Shown here: one piece after another, positions 32,622 through 43,503 of the stretch | Layout: each line of letters opens with the position of its first letter | How positions within the stretch are numbered: the first letter of the stretch is position 1 | DNA from: Bombyx mori | Taxonomy: Eukaryota > Arthropoda > Insecta > Lepidoptera > Bombycidae | DNA length: 64,000 nucleotides | Assembly (NCBI RefSeq): GCF_030269925.1 | Contig: NC_085131.1 | Span: 4,478,001 to 4,542,000, forward strand | Direction of reading: 5' to 3' | Made by a program: the position numbers and the translations under genes | Notes under the pieces: model-generated | The model's database searches: none | What the model saw: only the letters and a program-made list of their open reading frames with translations | Told to the model about the DNA's origin: nothing

Positions 32622-33835
32622 CCACTTATAATACATTAGTATAAATATATAAACTTCTTGTTATATTATAAGGTGTCATCACTTACTGTACTGTGTGAAC
32701 TGTGAATATTCTATTAAAACATTAACACAATATAACGGCTAGTTTAATAAATTTTAAAATACAATGCTTACAATGAAACATATGTAGATATTACATCGTG
32801 TGAGACACAATGAATAGTTTTAACGTAATGGACACTGACTGAAATTTCTCGTAGAGTAAAGGGGACCACACAGCATCACCATCTTGACTCTCCACAGATT
32901 CATCAATAAAACATTTCGCCTAAACAGAGAAATAAAGAAAAATAACTCTCCAAACAAACCAACCGTGGAGCCTTCTCCTAAACTAACTCATAATGTTATT
33001 TTTGTACTTACAAAAACATTACACTTTGATCTAACCAAACATTAACCGCTACTGAGATTCTACGTTAGTGTTAACAATCATGAACAAGGCCAACTTAAAA
33101 CCTTTTACCTGCATTTAGAAAATTAAAGTATCCATATTAACGCTGGTATTAATTCAGGATTTGTTATCTAACTCGTGTCCTATGTGATGAAGGAATAACA
33201 TTGTGTACTGTAGGACGTATTACAAGCCCGAACGGGTCGTGCATTCAAGTTTATAGGGTGAAACAAACAGACAATTGAGACTTAGATCACATGTCTGAAG
33301 ATAACTGGCTAAATACGAGTTGTGATGTAATGTCCAAGGGCTTTGGTTACCACTTGAATCGTAATTTAAAGAAAAACAAACTCTTCTTCCTAGTCATACA
33401 TTATTGACAGAGTGATCATGGTGATGCATCAGTCAAATCCTGCGACACAGATGCTCTCGTAATGCGACACCATGTGGCACGGTGTTTCGCAGACAAACAA
33501 ACAGAAGAAAATAAAGTTTGAAAGAAAACAAACTATTCTCCTTAAAATTGTATAGCCTAATATTTTCAGGATATCCCACCTTACATTTAAAGACTAAGAG
33601 AAAAGCTAAATCGCAAGGCATTCGTGATAATCACCTTATCGTTGCCGCCGCTGACTACTCTCTGAATCCTGATCACGCAGGAGCCAGTCACCGTCGACGC
33701 CCTAGACATGTCCTCCGATCCAATAATCAGACCCAATAACTCTTGTATTAGACGCCTTCAACTCTAACACTAGGAGCAGGCTTAAGAGATCCCGGTAACC
33801 GTGTTCGTCAAACTCGGCAAACAGTTCGACTTACA
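32622..33835. other. mostly unassigned, with a very diverged family S trace
   Basis: At 33,215-33,365 the order TGTAGGACGTATTACAAGCC, GAGACTTAGATCACAT and GGTTACCACTTGAATCG echoes family S. No gene is supported. Confidence 0.4.
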
Positions 33836-34064
33836 GCCTATCCCGCTAAGTTTCTCACTGGATCTTCTCAGCGGGTCACGATTTCGATCCGGTAGTAGAT
33901 TCATTCGCGAAGCAGCTGCTCTTGAGTTGGTCGGTCTCCTTTGGAGGCGCTCGGGTAGCTGTTAGCTAGTCCCAACCCTCGCGGCCGAAGCCATGCTCGC
34001 ACACCTGTACTGATGAAACTGGAATGGACTCCTGTAATAATCCTTCAGTCCTTCATAAAAAAAA
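33836..34064 (+). repeat. family M-related repeat, subtype 2
   Basis: AAGTTTCTCACTGGATCTTC, AGCAGCTGCTCTTGAGTTGG, CCTTTGGAGGCGCTCGGGTA and an A-rich end match the 32,402 copy. Confidence 0.78.
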
Positions 34065-35234
34065 TCGCAAGGGCTTTGTTTTGGTTTTGACTGCCGAACC
34101 CTAAAAAAACACTCACCAAACACGCAAATAACACTCACATAGGACTGTCAGCACACATTATGGACATCGTTTGGCAATAAACTGGTATAAACACGGACCT
34201 GCATTTATTTTGTTGGGTTGGCATTTCCTACCGCCGTTACAAATCCCTAGGGCTGCCATCCGTTACGTCGAACCACGATCAAACCGATCCATACGTGAGC
34301 GAAAAACTCTATTGGATATTTTAAATAGAGTGCTCACACAAGAACACTGTAGAAACAGTTCTCAATAAAACAAATTCCGAATCATTGCGTTCGGACACTT
34401 ATTTGCGAATTAGAAAAGCTCTTTGTTAGTGTAAACGTATGACCCTACGCGTCCGGGCTAATGGCCGAATGGCAAATTTCGCGTGCTCCGTGAATTTGCA
34501 TATCGTTAAAAATTCACACTTTGAAATTTATTTTATTGATACAGGAAAACGTGAATTACGTCCCTCATTCGACTACACAATACATGTTGTTCTCGCGTAT
34601 TGTGAGTTTTTCATGAAAGCAAAATAAAAATATTGCAGGTCCGTTCACACGGCTAGCTCGCGGAGTCGTCTGTTTTTTGATAGACATTTCAAGAATTAAC
34701 ACGCTGATTTTTTTTTCTCAAGATGCAATTTTTTTTTTGTGTTAACCATACACAACACACATTGAATTACCTTGTGACGAACATAAAATCCGAAGAGGGG
34801 GCGGCAAGAGGTAACGAAAATAGGCGGGTACAGCTAGTATTTAATAAGACAGAGCTGACAAAATGGCCTACTTATAATACTTCACACGTATCGGAACCAT
34901 TCTCAAAAACGAAGACAGTACTGGTGGCAATAATTCTTAATACTAAACAAATCTCGGTCGAAAACTGAAACTAACATTCAGACTGCGACTCTATGGAGCG
35001 TGCCACTCCACCATCACACCACCACACCACCACAATAGTATCCAACGAATATCCCAGTATTTGAACAAGGAACGCATATAACCGAAATACTGACTACAGC
35101 GGTTGGTACTTACTGAGGAGAGTCCTCGGTAGTAAGCAGCGGCTTGACTGCATTGCTATGGTAAGGAAATTAGACCTCCTGCATACATTCATAAAGGCAA
35201 GAAAAAATAGCTTACGCTACAAAAGCCAGGCAGA
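34065..35234. other. no supported feature
   Basis: Short frames only; none recognised. A CACCACACCACCACA microsatellite-like patch lies near 35,013-35,033. Confidence 0.4.
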
Positions 35235-35286
35235 GGGGGTTGCCCCGTGGCCCGTTTCGCGCTCCCTTGAGGGGACGCGACGACCC
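35235..35286 (+). other. GC-rich hairpin segment related to 10,167-10,218
   Basis: TTGCCCCGTGGCCCGTTTCG parallels TTTGCCCCGAGGCCCGTTCC at the CR1-like LINE. The following hairpin uses CGC/GCG where the other uses CGT/ACG, then ACGACCC. It is probably a remnant of a related element 5' region. Confidence 0.5.
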
Positions 35287-36021
35287 GACAGCTAATGCTG
35301 CCCACAGTGAATCACTACTGTTTTACCTTAACGTTAACGTAGTCTAAGGAAAAAAAAGCTAGGAAATGGGCGGAGCCAGCTGACGTAACGTCGCAGCGAC
35401 TCCAGACTGGTCGGAGTTGAAGAAGAGAAAACTAGCCTACTGCCTCGTACATTTGTTCTTTCTGATCTCAACACCAGAGATAGACGGACCTTGTGCATTA
35501 GCGTGTTAACTTAGCTACCCGCAATTGGTCATTTCTATTTAAAATCATAATTGTTGAGAATTGTATTTTGTATCGTTTTAATTATATTTCTTTTTAATAT
35601 TTTCAATCGTGATTTCTAATTGCAGTTTATTATAGCTTCAGCATCACGAATACTACTTTACAACTTGTAATAATCAACTCAAACAGCAAATCCCTTTTAT
35701 TGTACCAAAGTCAACATCTTTACAACACGTAATCAAATACGGCAATTGTGATTGTATTAATTCACGATCGATACGATTAATCGTTGACACAAAGCCGTTT
35801 CTCGGTGAATACAAACGGACCTATTGTCCCTGGGGGAATATACATCCGAACGAACTTACACGAATACGGAGTATTGTGTGACGCTACAATGTGTTAAATG
35901 GAAATCTTATTTCAAAATGTACACAATCCAGTAATTATAGAATCTTAATTGAAACATTCGAATAATCGATAGAGTTCGACGATAGTTAACGATCTGTAAT
36001 TTACTGATTTCGTTTATTTAA
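35287..36021. other. unassigned sequence
   Basis: An A-run at 35,350 is followed by GGGCGGAGCCAGCTGACGTA and a short GC-rich patch. This could be the start of another element or a host regulatory region; I cannot support either. Confidence 0.35.
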
Positions 36022-36441
36022 TCTATATATTAATACGTGAAGCAAAAACTTTGTATCCCTTTTTACGAAAATTGCGCGGACGTAGGAATATGAAATTTTC
36101 CATGTTTATAGAGAATATAGAGAAGAAGCGCACAATGCTAATGTTTTTTTAAAAATAATGCATTAAAGTTACATTAAATCTATAAAGAAAACATTACAAA
36201 CACTACATACCATGTATTTGACGCACACACGCATGCATACTATTTATTGTCAAACTTTTGTTCTTGGCGTCTGTTGTCAAATTGAGAATAGATTAAATAT
36301 TGTTTGCCTTTGTTAATATTTTTTATAGTGTAGTCTTGGCGAAATTTGTGATTATAGAAGTATAAAATACAATCATAATGGTGTACAAACTTACAATTCC
36401 AATTAATTATAGTCGAATTTCGACTACTGCGGGACCTCTAG
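36022..36441 (+). mobile_element. non-autonomous Helitron, group 2
   Basis: TCTATATATTAATACGTGAA start and AGTCGAATTTCGACT then CTAG end, inserted between A and T. Confidence 0.88.
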
Positions 36442-37436
36442 TTTGTTTAAATGTCCTTCAAGCGACTAGCACAATGTACATTGATTCTGATATTTGTATT
36501 ATTATTTTTTTCATGAAGAAAACATAGTGGGTCCGTTGTGACCTAGCTCGCAGAGTTTTTGTTCCGACTTACAACTGTTGGTTTTACCCAATATAAAAAT
36601 ACCCAGACCTCGTAAATGTTGCGCCAGAAAATCCCTGAGAGAAACATTTTTACAACTATTTTGGCTATACGTTTAGGAAGTGTTTGTAACCAAAAATATT
36701 AAATGGCATTGACATTTTAGAGGAATAACTGCAATCCGAATGTATTTTATAAAAAAAAAATGTGTGTGTGTGCAAGTCACACACGGTAGAAATGAAACTT
36801 ATAAAAACTATTAAAAACTAAAAATAATCGCAAGGGCCAACCACTCCGCAGTGCAATGGAGCAGCCTCACGGTGAGGCAGCCTCACGGTGAGGCAGCCTC
36901 ACCCTGGGGGAACCGCCTGAATGCTCACGGTATTCCTACGCCTAAAAAAAAAAGAAAGGTAAGTATGACTTAGAAGAGAAATACAGGAACGTCTATCAAC
37001 TGTGTAACATCTCATCACCGCGATTCAGGAACTGTTGAATTTACGTGCAGCGACATCTATTGATAACAAACTAAATAGAAATAAAAGTATCTCAGGGCGC
37101 TCCGAGAGCCACGACAGCGTGCACGGACGTCAAAAACACACTGAACTAGTCGCCGTCGGGGTCGCGAGACCTTGTGGAACGCTTCGTGATTTGTCGGCGC
37201 CGCTCGGAGCCGCTTCGGCAAGCCAATCGCGGCAAGCTTATTTTTTCGTTTCGTTTCAATTCGTTTCATCGAGTTTGAAATCACTCACAACAACATTCAC
37301 TCACACAACGATTCTAAAGAAGTTTCACTTCAAAAAACGAAATAGTTTTAATTAGATATGTTTGATTTGAAAGGAATTGGCATTTTCATCGCTTATCACA
37401 AATGCTACAAGCTCCACCACTGGAGCTGCGTTCATC
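36442..37436. other. unassigned, with GC-rich patches
   Basis: It contains the palindromic tandem repeat at 36,862-36,902. A GC-rich patch at 37,085-37,240 carries a 106-codon frame with no recognisable domain and an overlapping 75-codon frame on the other strand. I cannot support a gene. Confidence 0.4.
36862..36902. repeat. 16-bp palindromic tandem repeat, 2.6 units
   Basis: CAGCCTCACGGTGAGG at 36,862 and 36,878, then a partial unit at 36,894. Each full unit contains the near-palindrome CCTCACGGTGAGG. Confidence 0.9.
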
Positions 37437-37600
37437 GACAGTGCGTTTTAAAAGATCTTTTCTGCCACGTACCATCCGGTTTTGGAACGAACTCCCCACC
37501 ACGGTGTTACCCGAGCGCTACGACATATGATTCTTCAAAGGAGGCTTGCGGAGAGTACTTAATGGTAGGCAGCGGCTTGGCTCTGCCCCTGGCATTGCCA
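37437..37600 (+). pseudogene. family L LINE ORF2 C-terminal fragment
   Basis: GCCACGTACCATCCGGTTTT and GAACGAACTCCCCACCACGG correspond to the region coding for the RLWNELP motif, followed by GGTAGGCAGCGGCTTGGCTC. The reading frame is broken and the tail is lost. Confidence 0.7.
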
Positions 37601-37654
37601 TCTACCTTGAAACATGAGTTCAAAGTCTCCGTTTTTTTTGTATAGCAGCTGCCT

Positions 37655-37755
37655 TCAGCGTCCCTTAACCGAAATGCATTATTACTTCACGGCAGAAATA
37701 AGCGGAGTGGTGGTATCTACCCTCATCACACAACACATCCTACCACCAATAAAGA
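37655..37755 (-). repeat. family S fragment, reverse
   Basis: CCGAAATGCATTATTACTTC and ACGGCAGAAATAAGCGGAGT match the 5' body in reverse. Confidence 0.72.
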
Positions 37756-38040
37756 CTACTAGAAGGTGACCGAGCTTTGCGCGGTGTTTTTTTTTGATAA
37801 CGCCGTCTTGTTGTGTCTTTAAAGCGGTTAGTTGCCCTCAATTAAGAAAAATAGTATTATTATTCGCCAATAGATGTCGGGAAGAGTTGATTATTGAAAA
37901 CACGAATAAAACAACATTTTCTGAAAATAAATCGTAGCTAGATCGATTTAGCGCCCGAAATCCCCTGTATACTAAATTTTATGAAAATCGTTGCAGCCGT
38001 TTCCGAGATTCAGATTATATATATACAAGAATTGCTCGTT
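37756..38040 (-). repeat. dispersed repeat of uncertain class
   Basis: GACCGAGCTTTGCGCGGTG, then AAAATCGTTGCAGCCGTTTC, then ATATATATACAAGAATTGCT resemble a repeat type I know from lepidopteran genomes. There is only one copy in this window and orientation is guessed from the AT-rich end. Confidence 0.4.
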
Positions 38041-38440
38041 TAAAGGTATAAGATTATTTAAATAGCCATTCCCATAACTGATTCTAAAACTCTATTGTTT
38101 TAATAGACAATAACAATTGGGTAAATAAATCATGTTTTCGCTATAGCACAGTTATTTATTCGAACCTATTTTAACTTTCCAAAAACCAATCAAACTTACT
38201 ATAAATTGAAACAGCTTCGATCGCAACACTAATAGAGAATTCTAAATTCAATTAACGGGATATTCTAACAACGAATCGAGAACAACTAACACACAACGGC
38301 ACTTGAATAAACAATTTAAAAAAAGTGCACAATTCACACGCGCTAGAAGCGAAGCGTCTCATTCACTCGCAGGCTAATTTAGTTTCTTTTTTGTTTCACT
38401 TTTTCGTTTCATCGGGTTTAAAAATGACAAGAGTGATAAA
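38041..38440. other. AT-rich stretch without supported gene
   Basis: Nothing recognised. Confidence 0.4.
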
Positions 38441-38454
38441 AATTATGAATTTAA

Positions 38455-38905
38455 TTTATAAAATAAATTTTGATAAATTTGAATTAAAAATAGTGTAAGA
38501 AATGGTACCTATCAGTAGTTATAAATATTTTATGAACAGATATGAGTAGAAGGGTTATTTTGATAATATCCTGAAAAGCACCCCACGCTTTTTTGCAATA
38601 AAATATTTTTTTCTTACACTATTTTTAATTTTAAATTTATCAAAATTTATTTTCTATTTTTTAGTTGGATTTTCTATAAAAGCGTATTTTGTAAGTTTCT
38701 TTAAACTATTTTTTATTTTTCATTTTTTAGTTGAATTTCAATTTTTTCCAATTTTTTTTAAAATATTGAATTGTCGTCGGTCCTTAATAAGTATACCAAA
38801 TTTCGAGTTAATCCGACGTTTTGAAGGGGGTCAAAATCATGTTCAAAGATTTCGTTACAAACATACATACGTCTGAACCTAATAAAAGCGTATTAAATAA
38901 ATAAA
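38455..38905 (-). mobile_element. foldback-type repeat, reverse
   Basis: It is the same family as 16,605-17,060 in reverse (GAGTTAATCCGACGTTTTGA; AATAAAAGCGTATTAAATAA at the end). Arms here are AAAATAGTGTAAGAAA at 38,487-38,502 and TTTCTTACACTATTTT at 38,610-38,625. The arm-loop junction differs from that of the first copy. Confidence 0.65.
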
Positions 38906-39499
38906 CATTATTCAACGCTAACTAACATTGTCTTTTGTGTTACACATATTGGAGCGAAACGGCTTTATCAAACTCATAGTATTGTAGTAGCCGAAACCAC
39001 TAAATAAACCAACACGACGTGATCAACAACTAAACTAATTTAAATTGAAATACATAATGCGTTCTCACACACATTGTTTATCAACACATAATTAATGTCC
39101 AGTGATTTGGAATTCAATCATTCGCGCCCACGGTTGCCGTTCATTATAAATACTAGGGAGCTTGGCAGGTTTCCAAAACGTGACACCACAGCGGTTCTCT
39201 GGCCGCAGTGTTATTAAGAGCGGTATTGCGAATCAATCTGTTGATTATATAGAGGATTTGGGATGTCCAGTTGTTAGCGTATGACCGATGATTGCGATGA
39301 ATGTCTACATTTAATGCGTGTTTTGGTTTGGGAATTCGATCGTAGCGCATACAAGAGGTTCATATAAATTGTCAGTGGTTAAACCGGGGGCACTGCATTG
39401 TAGATTTGAAAAGACTATTGATTTTTTGGGGTTTACTTTTTAAGAATCACACTTAAAGCTCGATTTTTTACTTTTACCTACTTTTTACTATCACACTTT
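38906..39499. other. no supported feature
   Basis: Mixed AT-rich DNA. Confidence 0.4.
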
Positions 39500-39782
39500 C
39501 CGCTACCGGAGCAAAGTTCATCCATATTATCTGGAACCGCTGCGTTCATCGACGTTACATTTCCAAAGATCTATTCTGCCACGTACCATTGGAATGAACT
39601 CCCCTCCACGGTGTTTCCCGAGCGCTATGACACGTCCTTCTTCAAACGAAGCTTGCGAAGAGTACTCAATGGCAGACAGCGGCTTGGCTCGGCCCCTGGC
39701 ATTGCTGACGTCCATGAGCGACGGTAACTGCTTACCATCAGGCGGGCCGGATGCTTGTCTGCCTGCAAAGGCAATAAAAAAA
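39500..39782 (+). pseudogene. family L LINE ORF2 C-terminal fragment with tail
   Basis: Sequence equivalent to the ORF2 C-terminus (CATTGGAATGAACTCCCCTC, TTTCCCGAGCGCTATGACAC) is followed by the family L 3' UTR and an AATAAAAAAA tail. The frame is disrupted. It lacks all RT blocks. Confidence 0.75.
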
Positions 39783-39954
39783 GCGACTTCCTGATAGGCA
39801 AAAAAATCGCGCGTTAACAAAAAAAACGTTTTCGTCCAAATAAACAAAAGACTTTATTACATCGTATTATATATTACAATTCCAAATTATATTCAATTGC
39901 CATGGGTCATCCAGTGGCTAATTTAGTAAATTATCTATTTGACATATTATTATC

Positions 39955-40200
39955 ACTGGTGGTAGGACCTCTTGGGAGTCCGCACGGGTAGGTACCACCA
40001 CCCCGCCTATTTCCGCCTTGAAGCAGTAATGCGTTTCGGTTCGAAGGGTGGGGTAGCCGTTGTAACTATACTGAGATCTTAGAACTTATATCTCGAGGTG
40101 GGTGGCGCATTTACGTTGTAGATGTCTATGGGCTCCAGTAACCACTTAACACCAGGTGGGCTGTGAGCTAGTCCACTCATCGAAGCAATAAAAAAAAAAG
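39955..40200 (+). repeat. family S copy
   Basis: Complete short form from CTGGTGGTAGGACCTCTTGG to an A-rich tail. Confidence 0.9.
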
Positions 40201-40620
40201 TGTGTGTGTCCGCTCCGACGCACGACTGGAGTTTACTGGATATAAAAAATTAAACGAAACAATACGAGAAATAGTTCTATATTACGACAACACGATACAC
40301 TACAGATTATTAACAAATTAACGAGACACAAAACAAACGACTAACAAATATATGAAAATACAATAATGAGAGAAACGCGCGATCAGTACGAGGCTTTGTG
40401 GCGGACTGCCGGCGCAGCAGCCCGGCGTCACCTGCGATAACGCGGCCGCGCGTTGGCTCCTAATTGGCGCGCGCACGCATCACGCAATCAGGAGCCAATC
40501 AGGCGCATAACGCATTTCGTGTGACATGCTAGTACGATTTTGGTCCCCATAATTTTCATACCCCGGGCCTATATATGTAAATCGATTCTAAAGGAGTAAA
40601 CTCCAATAAAATAAAAAAAA
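40201..40620. other. GC-variable region, possible solo LTR or other repeat
   Basis: It begins TGTGTGTGTCCGC, contains GGCTCCTAATTGG ... CCAATCAGGAGCC (an inverted repeat near 40,456-40,500), and has GGAGTTTACT near the start and AGTAAACTCC near the end. AAGGAGTAAACTCCAAT recurs at 45,383 beyond the jockey insertion. TG...CA-like limits suggest an LTR, but no second copy is visible. Confidence 0.3.
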
Positions 40621-40804
40621 ACATGTTCTCTACACATTCAGTAAGTACATCAAAAATTTAAAACAAGCAGCGGTGATTTAATGCATTACCTGAATAAGTA
40701 ACGTTATTAGTAGTACCACATCTATAATTATTTGTGTAACATGATTTATCTATCTATATAAGTTTATCGAATCTGTTTAAATCAATATAAAGAAAAATAT
40801 ACGT

Positions 40805-40817
40805 ATATACATACTTG
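40805..40817. repeat. 13-bp target-site duplication, left
   Basis: ATATACATACTTG, identical to 45,299-45,311. Confidence 0.93.
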
Positions 40818-40997
40818 GGGGGCGACGTTGCTCGCGTCCGTAGGATTTACCACCTTCTCCTAAGGTCCACCCTACACGTGCCCCCCGGGTGGTGCTAAAG
40901 AGCAACAACGCCGAACCACAGGCGGCGGTTAAGTAACTTGTCAACGGCTACCACAAGCCGAGAAGTGTGCAGTAAGTGACTTTCTGAAAAAGTGGTT

Positions 40998-42535
40998 ATG
41001 GTGCCTTGGGAAAGTACTATAAAAAAATTTATCCCAACCCCCTTTTTAAATGAAATGTCGAAAAATATGGAATGTGTTATGTCGTGCCATCCGGCTGACC
41101 CCCGGCGCTCCCCGGTACCCGGGCCGGAGAGTGAGAAATTTGCTACCGAAGACCTCACTGAAGTAGGTGACCAGGCTTCAGTGTTCGTTAATGCTACTGG
41201 AAACAAGAAGAAACTAGTGCAGCAGGCCCTTCACCCAGGTTTATTTACCAGGGCCAAGAGTATGTCTATGAGCAACATACCAAACACCCAAACCAAAGAA
41301 AGCTCCTCTCAGCTGGATGCTGAAATGCAGCAATCAGATTTAGAAACAGTCACCCAGTGCTCCCAAATATCAAAACCACCAGACTGGCAAAGAGTTCCCA
41401 TGCTACGCCATCCAAAAAAAGAAAATTATCCTCCACACCTTCTCCCGAATTAATAAAAACAACAAACAGCTTTAGCGGACTTCCGATAGATCAGCCGGAA
41501 TATAGGGCGAGAGATGCAAAAGACAAGAAAACTAATAAACCTCCACCTATAATCTTGTACGGAATTGAGGATGTTCATAAGCTCACTGAACTCCTAGAAA
41601 CCGCAACAGATAGATCTAATTTCTCTTTTAAGATTATTAGCAGAAACCAACTTAAAGTTTTATCAGTGGACCTGGAGATATACAAGAAGGTAATAACTGT
41701 TATACGAGAACATGGACTAATAGGACACACCTTTAACAGAAAAGACCAAAAATCCTACAGGATCGTTATAAGAAATCTCCACCACACTACTCCTACTACT
41801 GCTATCAAAGAGGCTATTGAAGAGAGTGGCAACACAGTAGTAGGTGAGATTATTAATGCCAAATTTGGTCCCGACAAAAAACCCACTTCTACCTTTTTTG
41901 TAAATTTGCTTCAGGGTCCTAATAATAGAGCTTCTAGGGATATTAGATTTATATATCATCAAGCTGTTACTATTGAAGAACCCAGAAAAAGATCCAGTGT
42001 AGTGCAATGTCAAAGATGTCAGCAATATGGTCATACCAAAAACTATTGTATGAAACCATATCGCTGTGTCAAGTGTGCTGGACCGCACAAAACTTCGGAA
42101 TGCACAAAAGTGGATCGCAATACACCTGCTTTATGTGCATTGTGTTTAGGACCCCACCCAGCAAATTATAAAGGCTGTGAGGTATACAAGGAAATCCTAT
42201 TAAGGAAAACCTCGCAACACTTACCACGTAAACATAAGCAATTTGAGTATAAACCTCAAAAAAATAAGGAAGAAACTGATTATAAAACATCTGCAAATCA
42301 GAATAAAGAGGAAATTGAACCGCTGCAGGAGCAGAGGAAAGCACATGAGCACAAATCGTATGCCGATACGGTCAGATCTCAGGTACATCAAAACAATACA
42401 ATCCATCAACCAGACTCTTATAAAGTCATAGAACAAATGTTTATAAAACAATCCCAAAAGATTGATACTGTATTACAGCAAATAAGTACATTACTTGAAC
42501 TCATTACAGTACTAGTCTCTAAGTTAACAAAATGA
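40998..42535 (+). pseudogene. jockey-type ORF1 (Gag-like, zinc knuckles), one frameshift
   Basis: This is the ORF1 RNA-binding protein of the element. The N-terminal part reads from the ATG at 40,998 (MVPWEST) to about 41,390. A one-base shift is then needed to continue in the frame that ends at 42,535. The second part has a basic SKKRKLSSTPSP patch and a pre-CCHC region around YRIVIRNLHHTTP typical of jockey ORF1. Three consecutive Cys/His knuckles follow: CQRCQQYGHTKNYC, CVKCAGPHKTSEC and CALCLGPHPANYKGC. A Gln-rich C-terminus closes the protein. The stop overlaps the ORF2 start as ATGA at 42,532-42,535, which suggests coupled termination-reinitiation. The frameshift position is inferred from loss of similarity between the two frames at 41,380-41,400. 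Confidence 0.88.
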
Positions 42536-43503
42536 CTGCACTAAAAATAGCTACATGGAACATCAATGGCTTGGCACCCAACATCGATGAAGTGGAAATT
42601 CTGATCTGTCTACATAGTCTAGACATTCTCCTAATTTCAGAGACACATATGACGACCAGCAGCTCGATAAGAATTAAAGGATATAAGATCTATTCCACAA
42701 ATCACCCAGACGGTACAGCCCACGGCGGGACAGCAGTGATAATCAAAGCCACTGTTAGACACCATGTGCTACCAAACTACTGTACCGAACATATCCAGGC
42801 TACCACAGTAGCAGTCAGTGACAGAAATGGAGACTTTAATATATCATCAATTTATTGTCCCCCGAAACATAAAATAAGTGAAGCACAGTTTTCTGACTAC
42901 TTTTTAAGCTTAGGATACAGATTTATTGCTGGGGGTGACTGGAATGCGAAGCATTCGCACTGGGGCTCTAGATTAATAACTACACGTGGAAGGGAGCTGA
43001 AGAAAAGTGTAGATAAACAGTTCTTGACTACTGTGTCAACTCCAGAACCAACACACTGGCCCACAGACCAGAACAGACTGCCAGACGTTCTAGACTTTTT
43101 CATCACAACAGGACTGTCTCGACTGTTCTTCAATGTTGAGTCATGCCTCGATAGCTCATCTAACCATATTCCTGTAATATTGACAGTGAGCACCACTATT
43201 CTTAAGAAAGAAGTTCGGCAAACATTGTACAACAAATACACAGACTGGGATAGCTTCCGGGAAATAGTTGATACGAAGCTAAGCCTAAAAATAGCACTTA
43301 AAACAGAAGAGGATATCGAAGAAGCCACAAAGCATTTCACCACAACAGTTCAAGCTGCCTGCTGGAAAACCTCTCCGGAGCACTTGAATCCCAGGCCACG
43401 GCAAAATAAGATATCGTTTGAAATAAAAGAACTGATTCTGAACAAAAGAAAACTGCGAAGAGTATGGCATACTAGCAGGCCATACTTCTTAAACTTGCCA
43501 TAA
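42532..43503 (+). pseudogene. jockey-type ORF2, endonuclease half, SDH motif altered
   Basis: The first 324 codons of ORF2 form an APE-type endonuclease that would nick target DNA: WNING near residue 10, E37 in SETH, GGDWNAKH with D136 and N138, and DVLDFFIT near 185. The final motif, normally SDH, reads SNH at residues 210-212 (AAC at 43,162-43,164), a change expected to damage the active site. The frame ends at TAA 43,501-43,503 after a one-base shift. The RT half continues in another frame with open sequence back to about 43,476. The start is the ATG of the ATGA overlap with ORF1. Confidence 0.9.

Noticed and set aside
37035..37355. 106-codon frame in a GC-rich patch as a possible first exon
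   Set aside because: No domain, no splice context I could support, and a competing frame on the opposite strand.
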